A DNA stretch of 64,000 bases from Geomonas azotofigens (GTDB lineage: Bacteria > Desulfobacterota > Desulfuromonadia > Geobacterales > Geobacteraceae): contig NZ_JAHLME010000002.1 in assembly GCF_018919395.1 (NCBI RefSeq), positions 186,001 through 250,000 on the forward strand, read 5' to 3'. Both the position numbers and the translations under genes were made by a program. How positions within the stretch are numbered: position 1 is the stretch's first letter; each line of letters starts with the position of its first letter. The notes under the pieces are model-generated. The model saw nothing but the letters and a program-made list of their open reading frames with translations. It did not search any database and was not told where the DNA came from. Shown here piece by piece: positions 49,027 through 58,245 of this stretch.

Positions 49027-50685
49027 TCAAGGCTGTTCTGTTTTAACCTTTTGCAGAGCAGTTGCATATGCTTCAGCGGTGATTTTCCAGGTGTGACGGA
49101 GACTGACCAATTTATTTCTGACCGGTTCATCGCTGACTCTAGTTTTGGAGCTTCGAGAGACGACCAGCCAAGGCTCAATCCATAGGTTTACTGCATAATC
49201 AGGGTTATCCAGTAAACATTCTACGGACGCCAGGTACTCTGCAGGGTCCATCTGCAAGTGATGCGCAATTGTACCAATCGCGTATCTGTTGTGAGGCAGA
49301 ATGTTGTAAGTGGGGCTGTCAAGCCACAGCACAATTGTGTCTGGCTGAACTAATTTGCATGGGTAACGAAAAACCAATTGGCGCTGGGTAAAATGAGGAC
49401 CTATGTTTGCCTGCACTGCTAGGGAGGCATGCTCGGGAATCACGGCGTGAACCCGTTTCAGATAGGGGTCCGGAGTCTTTGCCCACTGGACAGGTTTCCA
49501 CAAATTAAGCGCTCCAGGCAGTGGCAATGGAGCTACGATATAACAGGATGCCACAGTCAATATGAGGGATAAGGTCGTCATAAAAGCAGCCGCCATCCGG
49601 TTAGCAAACAGCAATGCGATCCGCCGGACACCATAAATCGCCGAGGCGGTCAGTATGGGTACCAGCGTTACGCTGTGGTAAGACATGACTGATCGTGGCA
49701 TGTGATTCGCGGATAGTGTGTTAGCAGCAAGATCAGCGATCGCAGGCAAAAGCCAGAGTGGAGCGGCCAGAAACAACCCAAGGAATGGGAACCCCAGGAA
49801 AGAAAAGTACCTGGAAGCCGCGTGGGTTGAAAAAACTCTGCGGAGCATCACAAAAGGATGAAAAACAATATTGCCTATTACCTCGGAGAATGTTGAGCCA
49901 AGCCAGCCATATCGACTATCCTGCCCCGCCGGATCTACAATCATTGAATGAGTGCCAGAGGGCGAAAGAGCAGGCATGATTATTCCCGGAACCAGCACGG
50001 TATGCAGCCCCCCTACACAAATGACAAAAAGCCCACGCTTCCAATCACGGTGTTTTAGCCCCCATAGTGCACCCAGGCCTGCCGTCGTGAGGCCCAACTG
50101 CTCTTGAATCAGCAGGAGACAGAAGCAGCAAATCATCAGCAGGCGGAATTCCTTTCTCTCCACAGCCAGTAGCGCTCCAGCGATAAAGGGTACGGCGATT
50201 GTAACCGGGTGGAAGTCCCAGGCCCCAGCACTCAGCAGAAAAGGATTGAGAAGGTAGATGACGGCCCAGAGCATGCCTATCTTTTCGGAATTATGAACAC
50301 TTTTTGCAAGGAGGAAGACGGGCCAGGCAGCAACAGATAGGGCAAAAGCCTGGGCAATTGCGAACCATTCGGTAGCGGGTGAAAGTGCGTAAAGCGGAAC
50401 AAACAGAAGCAAGAACAAATTGAAATGACAGCTAAGCCAATTTATCGGCCGGCCGAATGCGTTATTTGTGTCAAGAAACCACTGACCATGTAGCGTCCCC
50501 CATACCGCTTGGTCGAATAGCCCCAAGTCGTTCAGGGAACTCATGTTTCCCCAATTACGAAATAATCCCATCATGAGTAACAGCACGAAATACAGGCAGA
50601 CGATGGCGGCCAGTACCCTGCGCATTGGAACCTTTTCTTTCAAAGCAGTGGTCGCTTTCATTTGTAAGGGACGTCCTCTACTCAT
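49027..50685 (-). CDS. DUF2079 polytopic membrane protein
   Basis: A 552-aa protein with about ten membrane helices. The N-terminal 'NDLGLFDQAVWGTLHGQWF' and 'FHPVTIAVPFIAGALLAVER' are signatures of DUF2079, a GT-C-like family of unknown substrate. The C-terminal soluble segment ('PHNRYAIGTIAHHLQMDPAE') would lie outside the inner membrane. The ATG at 50685 overlaps the preceding stop (ATGA); a GTG at 50703 lies further upstream. The TolA-like gene just before it is GC-rich while this gene is AT-richer, so the junction near 50.69 kb looks like an island boundary despite the coupled overlap. Confidence 0.82.
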   Translation of the reverse strand: MSRGRPLQMKATTALKEKVPMRRVLAAIVCLYFVLLLMMGLFRNWGNMSSLNDLGLFDQAVWGTLHGQWFLDTNNAFGRPINWLSCHFNLFLLLFVPLYALSPATEWFAIAQAFALSVAAWPVFLLAKSVHNSEKIGMLWAVIYLLNPFLLSAGAWDFHPVTIAVPFIAGALLAVERKEFRLLMICCFCLLLIQEQLGLTTAGLGALWGLKHRDWKRGLFVICVGGLHTVLVPGIIMPALSPSGTHSMIVDPAGQDSRYGWLGSTFSEVIGNIVFHPFVMLRRVFSTHAASRYFSFLGFPFLGLFLAAPLWLLPAIADLAANTLSANHMPRSVMSYHSVTLVPILTASAIYGVRRIALLFANRMAAAFMTTLSLILTVASCYIVAPLPLPGALNLWKPVQWAKTPDPYLKRVHAVIPEHASLAVQANIGPHFTQRQLVFRYPCKLVQPDTIVLWLDSPTYNILPHNRYAIGTIAHHLQMDPAEYLASVECLLDNPDYAVNLWIEPWLVVSRSSKTRVSDEPVRNKLVSLRHTWKITAEAYATALQKVKTEQP

Positions 50686-53306
50686 TGAACATACTCTTTC
50701 CACACAAGTCCAGATTCCCCATTGAACTTGGTTACACCCTCCGAGTCCTGCATGGTGCCGGTGAAGGCCGCATCGTCCTCCCAGACTACTCCTTCCGGCA
50801 TCAGGATCCTGGTCACGATAGCCTTGCCGCTGATCTTTTTCGTCCCCAGTTGCTTTGTCTTGCCGGCGGTTTTGCTCATCTCCTTTATCTTGACGGTGAA
50901 GCCCGCCGACGCAGACCCGCCACCTTCCGCTTCGGCGACGAAGGTGTAGATCCCTTCCCCGGTCTTTTCGACGATCGCCTCTTTGGTGTGCTCCGGCGTC
51001 TTCACCACTACGGGCATTATTTTCTGCTCGCGTCTCGCTTCGGCGCGGGTCAGCGGCCTGCTCCTTCTCGATTTGGGATATTCGCGGAAAAGCACCGTCA
51101 GTTTGAGATCTCCCCCACCGGAGACTACCAGCTTCAGGTCGCCGTGAACGGAGGGGATCACTATCCCCTTCTCTTCGGGCGGCTTCTCGGACGGCTTCGG
51201 GCCAACCGTCTCCTTGGGCGCCTGCTTCGCCGCGGGCTGTACCGGACTCGGCACCGCAAGGGGAGCACCCGCAGCCCCACCCGGAACCGCAGCTTTCGCT
51301 AAAGCTGCCAAACGCGTCCGTTCCGCCGCCGCGCGGTCCCTGGCCGCCTGGGCGGCGGCCTGACGCGCTTCCTCCGCTTTTTGGGCCGCCAGCCGTTCCC
51401 GCTCGCGCGCGAGCTGTTCCGCCCGTGCCCGCTCGGCCGCCACTCTTTCCAGCTCGTCTTTGCTTTTCTGCTGCTCCGCTCTTTGCTTTTCAGCCGCAGC
51501 CTGGCGCGCCTGTTCCGCTTTCTGAGCTGCCAGTTTTGCCCGCTCGCGCGCCAGCCTTTCCGCCTCGGCCCGCTGGGCGGCCTTTTTCTCCTGTTCCGCC
51601 CTCTTCCTCTCCTGTGCCGCCTGCTCGGCGAGCCTCTTTTTCTCAGCCGCAGCCTGCTGGGCGAGATTCTTTTTCTCAGCCGCAGCCTGCTCCGCGAGCC
51701 TCTTTTTCTCGGCCGCCGCCTGGCGGCGTTGCTCGGCCTTCTCCGCCGCCTGTTGCTCCCGCTCGCGCGCCTGCTTTTCCGTCTCGGCGCGCTGGTCCGC
51801 CTTTTTCTCCTGTTCCGCCCTCTTCCTCTCCTGCTCGGCCTTCTTCTTCTCTTGCGCCACCTGCTCGGCCAATTTCTTTTTCTCGGCCGCCGCCTGGCGG
51901 CGCTGCTCGGCCTTCTCCGCCGCCTGTTGCTCCCGCTCGCGTGCCAGCCTTTCCGCCTCGGCGCGTTGCGCCGCCTTCTTCTCCAGGTCCGCCCTCTTTT
52001 TGTCCTGTTCGGCCTTCTTCCTTTCCTGAGCCGCCTGTTCGGCGACCTGCTTTTTCTCGGCCGCCTCCTGGCGGCGCTGCTCAGCCTTCTCCGCAGCAAG
52101 CCGCTCCCGCTCGCGCGCCTGCCTTTCCGCCTCGGCGCGATGGGCCGCTTTTTTCTCCAGTTCCGCCTGCCGTCTCTCCTGCGCGGCGAGTTCGGCCTCC
52201 CTCTTCCTCTCGGCAGCAGCCTCGCGCTCCTGTTCGGCCTTTTCAGCAGCCAGCAAAGCCCGCTCCCTGGCCTGCTTTTCCGCCACGGCGCGCTGGAGCG
52301 CGACACGCTCCCTCTCCGCTTCCATCCTTTCCTGCAGTTCCTGCTGGGCGCGCTCCGCGGCCGCCCTGCGCTCCATTTCCACTTTTTCCGCAGCGGCTTT
52401 ATCCCTGTCTCGCGACAGCCTGTCCTGCCGTGACCGCTCCGCAGCCTTGCGATCCAGCTCGGCCTGTCTTTTGGCCCGCAGCTCCTGTTCGGCCCTTTTC
52501 GCCTCGGCGGCCCGGCGCTGCAGTTCCGCCTTCGCGGCGGCCGCCTGCTCCCGCTCGAGGGCAAGTTTTTCCCGCCGCGCCTTTTCCGCTACCAGCCGCT
52601 CCTGTTCCGCCTTCTCTTTTGCCGCCTTCTCCTGCTCAGCCTTGAGTTGCGCCGCCTCGGCCGCCTTGCGCTGAGCCTCCGCCTTTTCGGCGGCTTTGCG
52701 TCGCTTGGCATCTTCGGCTGCCTGCCGTTGCCGCTCCTCTTTCAAAGCCTCCTGCCGCTTGCGCTCCGCTTCCTCCTGCACGCGTGCGGCCTGCTCGGCC
52801 GGGTCCGGTTGAGGCTCAGGCGCGGCTTCTTCCTCCGCGGAAGCGTCATCCTCTTCCTGGTCCTCTTTGGCGTCGGGGACCAGGGCGGCGGTCTGGCGCG
52901 GTCCCTTCGGAGGCATGTTTTGTCGGGGGGGGGAAGTCTTGGCGGATGCCGGAACGGTCATGGCGTCGGGCGCAGGCTCCGCCTGAGGTTCGTCGGGCAC
53001 ATCCGCGGCATCGACCGGTGCCTCCATGCTCACCGGCGCTTCAGGCTGCCGCGGGAGCGTTTCGGCTGCGGACTGGGCTAGTGGTTGCGCGCTTTGTTCA
53101 TCAGGAGTCGCGGACGCGGCCATGGGCAGGGACGACGGGGTAAACCAGAGGATATCGAACCGGGCCTTGGTCCCGGTCTGGGGAATGAACAGTGACGATG
53201 AGGTCAAAACGAGGAACAGCAACGAATGCACAGCCAGGGAACCGAAGATGGACCAGGCTATCTCGCAGCGGCTTACCTTTCTAGTCAGCAAGACGTAATC
53301 TTCCAT
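50682..53306 (-). CDS. TolA/TonB-like protein with ~500-residue charged coiled coil, 874 aa
   Basis: One N-terminal membrane helix ('AWSIFGSLAVHSLLFLVLTS', about 17-38) is followed by a Pro/Ala-rich periplasmic linker and a very long Ala/Glu/Lys/Arg segment (about 168-670). The latter has repeating 'AEKAEQRRQAAAEKK' blocks, probably a single alpha-helix or coiled coil long enough to span the periplasm. The C-terminal domain (about 715-874) is beta-rich ('HGDLKLVVSGGGDLKLTVLF', 'GEGIYTFVAEAEGG') and does not look like TolA-III or TonB-CTD. The energy-transducing plan is TolA-like, but no exbB/D is in view. Its stop overlaps the DUF2079 start. Confidence 0.75.
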   Translation of the reverse strand: MEDYVLLTRKVSRCEIAWSIFGSLAVHSLLFLVLTSSSLFIPQTGTKARFDILWFTPSSLPMAASATPDEQSAQPLAQSAAETLPRQPEAPVSMEAPVDAADVPDEPQAEPAPDAMTVPASAKTSPPRQNMPPKGPRQTAALVPDAKEDQEEDDASAEEEAAPEPQPDPAEQAARVQEEAERKRQEALKEERQRQAAEDAKRRKAAEKAEAQRKAAEAAQLKAEQEKAAKEKAEQERLVAEKARREKLALEREQAAAAKAELQRRAAEAKRAEQELRAKRQAELDRKAAERSRQDRLSRDRDKAAAEKVEMERRAAAERAQQELQERMEAERERVALQRAVAEKQARERALLAAEKAEQEREAAAERKREAELAAQERRQAELEKKAAHRAEAERQARERERLAAEKAEQRRQEAAEKKQVAEQAAQERKKAEQDKKRADLEKKAAQRAEAERLAREREQQAAEKAEQRRQAAAEKKKLAEQVAQEKKKAEQERKRAEQEKKADQRAETEKQAREREQQAAEKAEQRRQAAAEKKRLAEQAAAEKKNLAQQAAAEKKRLAEQAAQERKRAEQEKKAAQRAEAERLARERAKLAAQKAEQARQAAAEKQRAEQQKSKDELERVAAERARAEQLARERERLAAQKAEEARQAAAQAARDRAAAERTRLAALAKAAVPGGAAGAPLAVPSPVQPAAKQAPKETVGPKPSEKPPEEKGIVIPSVHGDLKLVVSGGGDLKLTVLFREYPKSRRSRPLTRAEARREQKIMPVVVKTPEHTKEAIVEKTGEGIYTFVAEAEGGGSASAGFTVKIKEMSKTAGKTKQLGTKKISGKAIVTRILMPEGVVWEDDAAFTGTMQDSEGVTKFNGESGLVWKEYVQ

Positions 53307-53379
53307 AATTCATTCCAAGTAGGCGTTATAGCACTTTGATGACTCTTTCTTACGTCCGGCCGGCATTTCACCCTTCCGG

Positions 53380-55017
53380 TCAGGCCTTGTCGTCCTTGTC
53401 GCTTTGAGGAACCGGCCGTACCGAAGGGTACTTTCTGATGAGGTACTGGTACTGCGGCACGTTGCGTACGAAGATGTTGGCAACCTTATCCGCGTAAATG
53501 AGCTTCCACCCCGGGTTTGCCTGCAGGTACCGGGAAAACGGCGAGTTGGCGTCGAAGAAGACCCACGAGATGCGGTACTTGTCCAATACCCCTTCCCATC
53601 CCAGCTGGAAGTTGGTCACCTTCTTGTATTCCTTCACCCTGGTGGCGCCGTACATGTCGAGCCTGCCGTCGATGAAGACCTTGTACATTGGGGCCGCGCT
53701 GTAGATCACGCAGTCTCCGAATTCGTCGTTGTTGAACATGTTGCCGCTGATCCTCTCCCTCTTGAGGAAATCGATCGCGGCTACCGGCTTCACTTCGGGG
53801 CTGAAGGCGAACTCGATTGTACCCGCATAGATGGCGGCAAGCACGGCGCAGACAGCGACAGCAGGCCAGAGATGGCCGTAGGACCTGGCATCGATGGCGG
53901 CAATGTTGCGGGACCGGGTTTTGAGGAAACTGGCCAGTTTCAGATCGGATCCCTTGAGCATCTGATCCAGGTGCTTACCCCAGATAGGGGTCACCACGAT
54001 GACGAAAAGTGGTATGTACCGGGCGGAGAAGAGTGCCATGTAGAGGAAAAGGACCACCAGGGCGGCCTCGATGAAGTTCAGCTTCACCTTGGAGAAGCCC
54101 AGGGTGGCAACCAGCCCCAGCAGGTAGACCTCGAACCACCTGACGTAACTCTCGTGGAAATTGGGCGAGAGAAACTCCGAAACCGTGTCCATGAGATCCT
54201 TGGAGGACGTCAACTGGAACGGGAACAGCAGGATGTGAAAGCCGTAGGGGTTCACCAGGGTGACGACCAGGCACAGCGCTGTGGCCACGCCAAGGGCGCG
54301 CAACTTCGCCAGGCTTGGCCTCCTCTCCCCCTCCTTTTTGAGCACCAGGTCGAGACCGTTGCCCAGCAGGTAGACCCCCAGCAGCATGAAGCCCCCCATG
54401 AAGCCTCCATGCAGGTTGACCCAAAGAAGCATGATGACCGGCAGCAGGTAGAGCCCTTTTTGTCGGCCCTCGTACTGGAAGCGGTCCAGCAGGCGGTGCC
54501 AGATCACCATGAACAGCATGGAGATGATGTGGGGTCTCGCCAGCCAGTGCATGCACGATGCGGCAGTGGTCAGAACGACCAAGGGGATGGAAATAATGAT
54601 GTTGTCGAGGGTTGCATCGACAACCTTGAACAGGAGGTAGAAGGTGAGCGCGATCAGGAAAGCGTAGAAGGTTACTACGCCGGTCAGCCCGGAGAAACCG
54701 TGGATAACCGCCATGACAACCTCGGACAGCCATTCGTGCGCGGTCCAGGGGAGCGGCGGAGAAAGGTAGGAGAACATGTCGTAACGGGGGATGGCATGGG
54801 TCTTCAGCATGTACTCGCCGGCGCGGACGTGGTAGCCGGTATCGCCGTCGCCGAGCAGGTTCTTCCCGGAATGGACGGTCATGAGCAGAAATACGGAGAT
54901 GAAAAGGAAGTCTCCGATGGAGGGAATCAGGAAGGAAGAGCCGCTTTTCGGTTTGATCAATCCGTGCCACCTTTTCAGTTCGCTACCTTCTCCAGCTACC
55001 GTCATCACCGGGTCCAC
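53380..55017 (-). CDS. Polytopic membrane protein, GT-C-like, unknown substrate
   Basis: A 545-aa protein with about ten hydrophobic helices and a soluble C-terminal domain (about 410-545). The first periplasmic loop has 'GDGDTGYHVRAGEYMLKTHA' and 'YLSPPLPWTAHEWLSEVVM', with acidic residues where GT-C enzymes bind metal. The C-terminal 'VFIDGRLDMYGATRVKEYKK' and 'YRISWVFFDANSPFSRYL' are conserved features of an unnamed bacterial family resembling DUF2723/GT39 proteins. Starts at GTG 55017 or ATG 55005; neither has a strong site. Placed between envelope genes and a DUF192 gene. Confidence 0.72.
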   Translation of the reverse strand: MDPVMTVAGEGSELKRWHGLIKPKSGSSFLIPSIGDFLFISVFLLMTVHSGKNLLGDGDTGYHVRAGEYMLKTHAIPRYDMFSYLSPPLPWTAHEWLSEVVMAVIHGFSGLTGVVTFYAFLIALTFYLLFKVVDATLDNIIISIPLVVLTTAASCMHWLARPHIISMLFMVIWHRLLDRFQYEGRQKGLYLLPVIMLLWVNLHGGFMGGFMLLGVYLLGNGLDLVLKKEGERRPSLAKLRALGVATALCLVVTLVNPYGFHILLFPFQLTSSKDLMDTVSEFLSPNFHESYVRWFEVYLLGLVATLGFSKVKLNFIEAALVVLFLYMALFSARYIPLFVIVVTPIWGKHLDQMLKGSDLKLASFLKTRSRNIAAIDARSYGHLWPAVAVCAVLAAIYAGTIEFAFSPEVKPVAAIDFLKRERISGNMFNNDEFGDCVIYSAAPMYKVFIDGRLDMYGATRVKEYKKVTNFQLGWEGVLDKYRISWVFFDANSPFSRYLQANPGWKLIYADKVANIFVRNVPQYQYLIRKYPSVRPVPQSDKDDKA

Positions 55018-55045
55018 GCCCTGGCGGGCTTTCGGGGGAGGAACA

Positions 55046-55387
55046 TCACGTAATCTGAATCCGGTTTCCTACCGCGGTAACAGCGGTATCGAGGGCACCC
55101 TCAGGCAGTTCCAGCACGCTGTGGGCCTGAGAGCAAAAAGGGGACACGCGGTTGGGGCGCAGCGTCTTCGCCATGGCCACCACCCGCATGTCCCGGTCCA
55201 GGAAAAGCACATCGATGGTGAATCTCATCCCGAAGGTGTGCACGCTGCTGCAGGGCTTGATCCATAGCCCTCTCCCGGCGGGCAGCTCGCGCCGCCCGAG
55301 GAGACCTTTCAGCCGGCCGAAGAAGCTCTCGGCCAGGTCAACATCCCGGGCCAGCATCTTGCCGGTATCGAGATCCACCGCCTCCAT
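55046..55387 (-). CDS. DUF192 family protein
   Basis: A 113-aa protein with the DUF192 core: 'FFGRLKGLLGRRELPAGRGL', 'SSVHTFGMRFTIDVLFLDRD' and 'VLELPEGALDTA'. DUF192 proteins form a small beta-fold with no established biochemical role and often lie near secretion genes. No signal peptide is seen here. The start is 2 bp after the stop of the outer-membrane protein gene, so translation is probably coupled. Confidence 0.85.
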   Translation of the reverse strand: MEAVDLDTGKMLARDVDLAESFFGRLKGLLGRRELPAGRGLWIKPCSSVHTFGMRFTIDVLFLDRDMRVVAMAKTLRPNRVSPFCSQAHSVLELPEGALDTAVTAVGNRIQIT

Positions 55388-55389
55388 GG

Positions 55390-55998
55390 TCAGTCGAAGG
55401 GGTGTTCGGGGAGGAAGAGCCGCACGCCGACCATGCCCAGGAAGCTGGTGGGGTCGTACTCCAACGCGGTCGTCTTCAGATCCCCCTTGGGCGCGAAGAC
55501 CCCTTTCAGTTCCGCTGTGAAGGCGACTCCCCTGGTCACGAAGTAATCGACACCGGCGCTAACGTGCCCGCCGGTGGTCCAGGAGAGGTCGAACTTGTCG
55601 TCGAAGTTGTTGGTGAAACTCCCTTGGATGAAATCGACACCCGCCCCCAGGTAGGGAACCAGCTGCCGGTCCGGGGTGAAGCGGTACTGCAGCCCAAGCG
55701 AGATGTCGGTGAGGGTGACTTCCCCGACTTTGCCCCCGCCGTTTTCGACAGCAAGGGACGGCGCATGGGTGATGTCGAGTTCGGCCGCGAAGTTATTGCC
55801 GAGGCCGTAGATGAGGCCGCCGCCCGCGGCGAACCCGGTGCGGGACTTGGTGGTGCCGCTGATCAGGTCGTCCTGCACCGGCATCTGAAAGCCGAGCTTG
55901 CCGGTAAGGCCGAGCCGGCCGTCAATGCCGGCGGCATAAACGTTGGTCACGGCCAGTATGGTCGTTATGAATGCCAAGATTGCTACTCTGCTCATCAT
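55390..55998 (-). CDS. Outer-membrane beta-barrel protein (OmpW/OmpA-like)
   Basis: About 202 aa with a signal peptide (ending near 'TNVYA') and an eight-strand barrel pattern. Alternating hydrophobic strands include 'RTGFAAGGGLIYGL', 'ISLGLQYRF' and 'LVPYLGAGVDFIQGSF', and 'LGMVGVRLFL' forms a closing strand. The ATG at 55998 (or 55995) directly follows a G-rich site; an upstream TTG at 56007 is less likely. It is probably a small porin or structural protein, placed between the Ig-like lipoprotein and DUF192 in the Tad-downstream cluster. Confidence 0.75.
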   Translation of the reverse strand: MMSRVAILAFITTILAVTNVYAAGIDGRLGLTGKLGFQMPVQDDLISGTTKSRTGFAAGGGLIYGLGNNFAAELDITHAPSLAVENGGGKVGEVTLTDISLGLQYRFTPDRQLVPYLGAGVDFIQGSFTNNFDDKFDLSWTTGGHVSAGVDYFVTRGVAFTAELKGVFAPKGDLKTTALEYDPTSFLGMVGVRLFLPEHPFD

Positions 55999-56095
55999 CC
56001 CCCCCAATCAAGATCCGTTGGATAATTAAATACCACACTACGGGGAGCCATACCGGGCACAGCTCCCCTTATGAGGAAACTCAGTCAAGCCCTGC

Positions 56096-57958
56096 TTACG
56101 GCTTCTCCTGCTTTAGGGTAACGATGAAACCGCCGTAGGAGGAGAGTGCAACACCTCCGACACTCGCGGATGCCCGGTAAATGATGGACTCGGTATTGGT
56201 GAGTCCGTCGCCCGGTGCGGCCAGCGAGACGTTGCAGGTGAAGATCCCAATGCCGTGGTCGTCAGTGCGTATGGTGACGGTCTGCGCGGGAACGGCCGGC
56301 AGCGGCGGAACCAGCGTCACCACGGTATCCGGATTGCGACCGGTATTGTACAGATCGATGGTAACGTCGACGCCTGGCATCGGGTTACCATTATTGTCAA
56401 GTACCTCAAACGGAACCAACTGCTTAAAGGTGACCAACCCCACATAACCGGCTGCCACCGTGCCGGAGAGGGTGTTGAGATTGCCGTCCGGATCTGTGGC
56501 TGACTTCGACGTTACAAAGTCGATAACATAACTGTTCTGGCGCACGATCTGGATCGTTGTGTACGCGATTATGTCGATGTCGTCGTTTACCCGCGTGCGC
56601 GACTGCACGATGATGCTCGAGCCGGTAATGGTCGTACCCGAGCGCAACCGGAAGACGGCTGTGCCCGAGGAATCAGTATTGACCATTCCTTCGGCATCCG
56701 TTGCCACAACGTTCCCAGACATGTCGATTATGCTGGCCGGCCCCGCCAACACCTTGAAGTAAACCGGCGTCGCCTGAATCGGCTTCGGAGGCGCCTGCAG
56801 GTCCGTCACGGTTGCCGTCAACAGGACGTCCGTACCGATACCAACGGTAGGCTTGTCGCTTGTCAGGGTCATCCTCACGATGGAGGCTGAAAGCGGTGTG
56901 GTGGTAATTTGGACCGGCGCGACGGCGGTGACGATGGTTTCTTTTACCGTTGCCGATGCCTGGAGAATCACGGCAGAAGTGGAACCGGTGCTTACCGCCC
57001 GGACCCTGGCAATCGCGGTACCGAGTGAATCCGTCACGGCCAATCCGGTTAGGACAGTAGCTTCACCGTCAGAGACATTGAAGGTCACTGTCTGGTTCAC
57101 CACGGGATTGCCGCCGGAATCCTTCAGATTCGCAGTAACATAGAATTCCTCGTTGTTGTCCACTACCTGTTTGCTGGGGGTCATGGTCATCTTGTAGTTG
57201 ACCGACGAAAGTGTGACGGGAACTATCTGGAAAGGAATCACCGCCGTGATGTCGGAACCGTTCACGGTGGCTACAGCTTGGACAATGACGTTGGCAACGG
57301 CCGCAGAGTCGCCGGCTTTCACAATCGCAGCGGCCTGGCCGTTTGAATCGGTCACTGCGCTGCCGATAACCATGGTTGCCGGCCCCGCCGTCACTGAGAA
57401 AGTGACCAGTTTATTGGCGATGGGGTTGTTGGATCCATCCTTCGCCGTTGCCGTGACCACTTGCTCCTGGTTGGGGCTGACACTGAAGGAGGTCGTCGTG
57501 AGCGACAGCCTGGTGCTGACGAGGTTCGCATCGGCGGGAGAGACCTGGAAACTGCCGTAGCCGACAACGCTGTTCGCGGCTCCCTGCACTATGACGTTGG
57601 TGGTGACGTTGGTGGTTCCGGCTCTTATGAACGCCAATGCCACGCCGTTAGAATCTGTCAGCGCAGAAGTGGTGACGGCGGTGGCCGGTCCTGCCGAGAT
57701 GGTGAAATTCACCGCCCGGTTGGCGATAGGCGCGTTCGCGGAATCTCGCAGGGTTGCCGAGACGATCAATTCCTCGTTCGCTAGTGCTGAAGATTTGCTA
57801 GGGAGCAGCGTGAGAGTGAACGGCGGAATGGCGTTGCCGACCGGTCCTCCTGGATTCCCGATAAAGGGGTCTTGGTTACCGCTGGAACTGCTGCCACATC
57901 CTGCAAGTGACATGACCAGGACCGGCAAGAGAACGAGTGCCCAGATTATACGTCGCAT
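56096..57958 (-). CDS. Lipoprotein with Big_1 (invasin-like) Ig repeats
   Basis: A 620-aa protein with a type II signal peptide and lipobox 'SLAGC', then four to five invasin/intimin-type Ig-like domains of about 100-110 residues. The hallmark recurs: 'NEELIVSATLRDSANAPIAN', 'VNFTISAGPATAV', 'TDSNGVALAFIRAG'. The last domain diverges ('GVDVTIDLYNTGRNPDTVV'). The protein should sit on the envelope and extend outward as an adhesin or scaffold. GAGGAGGG precedes the ATG. It lies directly after the Tad genes and could contribute to pilus-linked attachment, though no direct link is shown. Confidence 0.85.
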   Translation of the reverse strand: MRRIIWALVLLPVLVMSLAGCGSSSSGNQDPFIGNPGGPVGNAIPPFTLTLLPSKSSALANEELIVSATLRDSANAPIANRAVNFTISAGPATAVTTSALTDSNGVALAFIRAGTTNVTTNVIVQGAANSVVGYGSFQVSPADANLVSTRLSLTTTSFSVSPNQEQVVTATAKDGSNNPIANKLVTFSVTAGPATMVIGSAVTDSNGQAAAIVKAGDSAAVANVIVQAVATVNGSDITAVIPFQIVPVTLSSVNYKMTMTPSKQVVDNNEEFYVTANLKDSGGNPVVNQTVTFNVSDGEATVLTGLAVTDSLGTAIARVRAVSTGSTSAVILQASATVKETIVTAVAPVQITTTPLSASIVRMTLTSDKPTVGIGTDVLLTATVTDLQAPPKPIQATPVYFKVLAGPASIIDMSGNVVATDAEGMVNTDSSGTAVFRLRSGTTITGSSIIVQSRTRVNDDIDIIAYTTIQIVRQNSYVIDFVTSKSATDPDGNLNTLSGTVAAGYVGLVTFKQLVPFEVLDNNGNPMPGVDVTIDLYNTGRNPDTVVTLVPPLPAVPAQTVTIRTDDHGIGIFTCNVSLAAPGDGLTNTESIIYRASASVGGVALSSYGGFIVTLKQEKP

Positions 57959-58107
57959 GCTCCCTCCTCGATAATGACGAATTCATTACACGTATGCTTC
58001 AGCACAGGAAAGCCGCAGTAGCATTTGCAGCGGCTCTCGGAGCGTCCAAAGGTGTCGGCGCGAGACAAATCGGTAGATCCCCCGAATTGACCGCGCCTTC
58101 GATGGAG

Positions 58108-58191
58108 CTACTTCTTCGCCAGCCTCGAATAGATGAGAGCCAGTTCGACCGCGATGACGAGCAAGACGATGCTGTTGAAATCCATTTGCAT
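58108..58191 (-). CDS. 27-residue single-helix membrane peptide in the Tad cluster
   Basis: A short frame with a textbook ribosome site (AAAGGAGG, 7-nt spacing) encodes 'MQMDFNSIVLLVIAVELALI' followed by 'YSRLAKK'. This is one hydrophobic helix with a glutamate inside it and a basic C-terminal end, suggesting a small inner-membrane peptide. It lies 54 bp after tadC and before the Ig-lipoprotein gene on the same strand. It is too short for a Flp pilin and lacks the G/E-Y processing site. It may be a regulatory micropeptide of the secretion platform. Confidence 0.6.
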   Translation of the reverse strand: MQMDFNSIVLLVIAVELALIYSRLAKK

Positions 58192-58245
58192 GTGCTGCCT
58201 CCTTTGTTGCTGCGCTGTCCCCTTACGGGGCCTCTGCCGGTTCGA

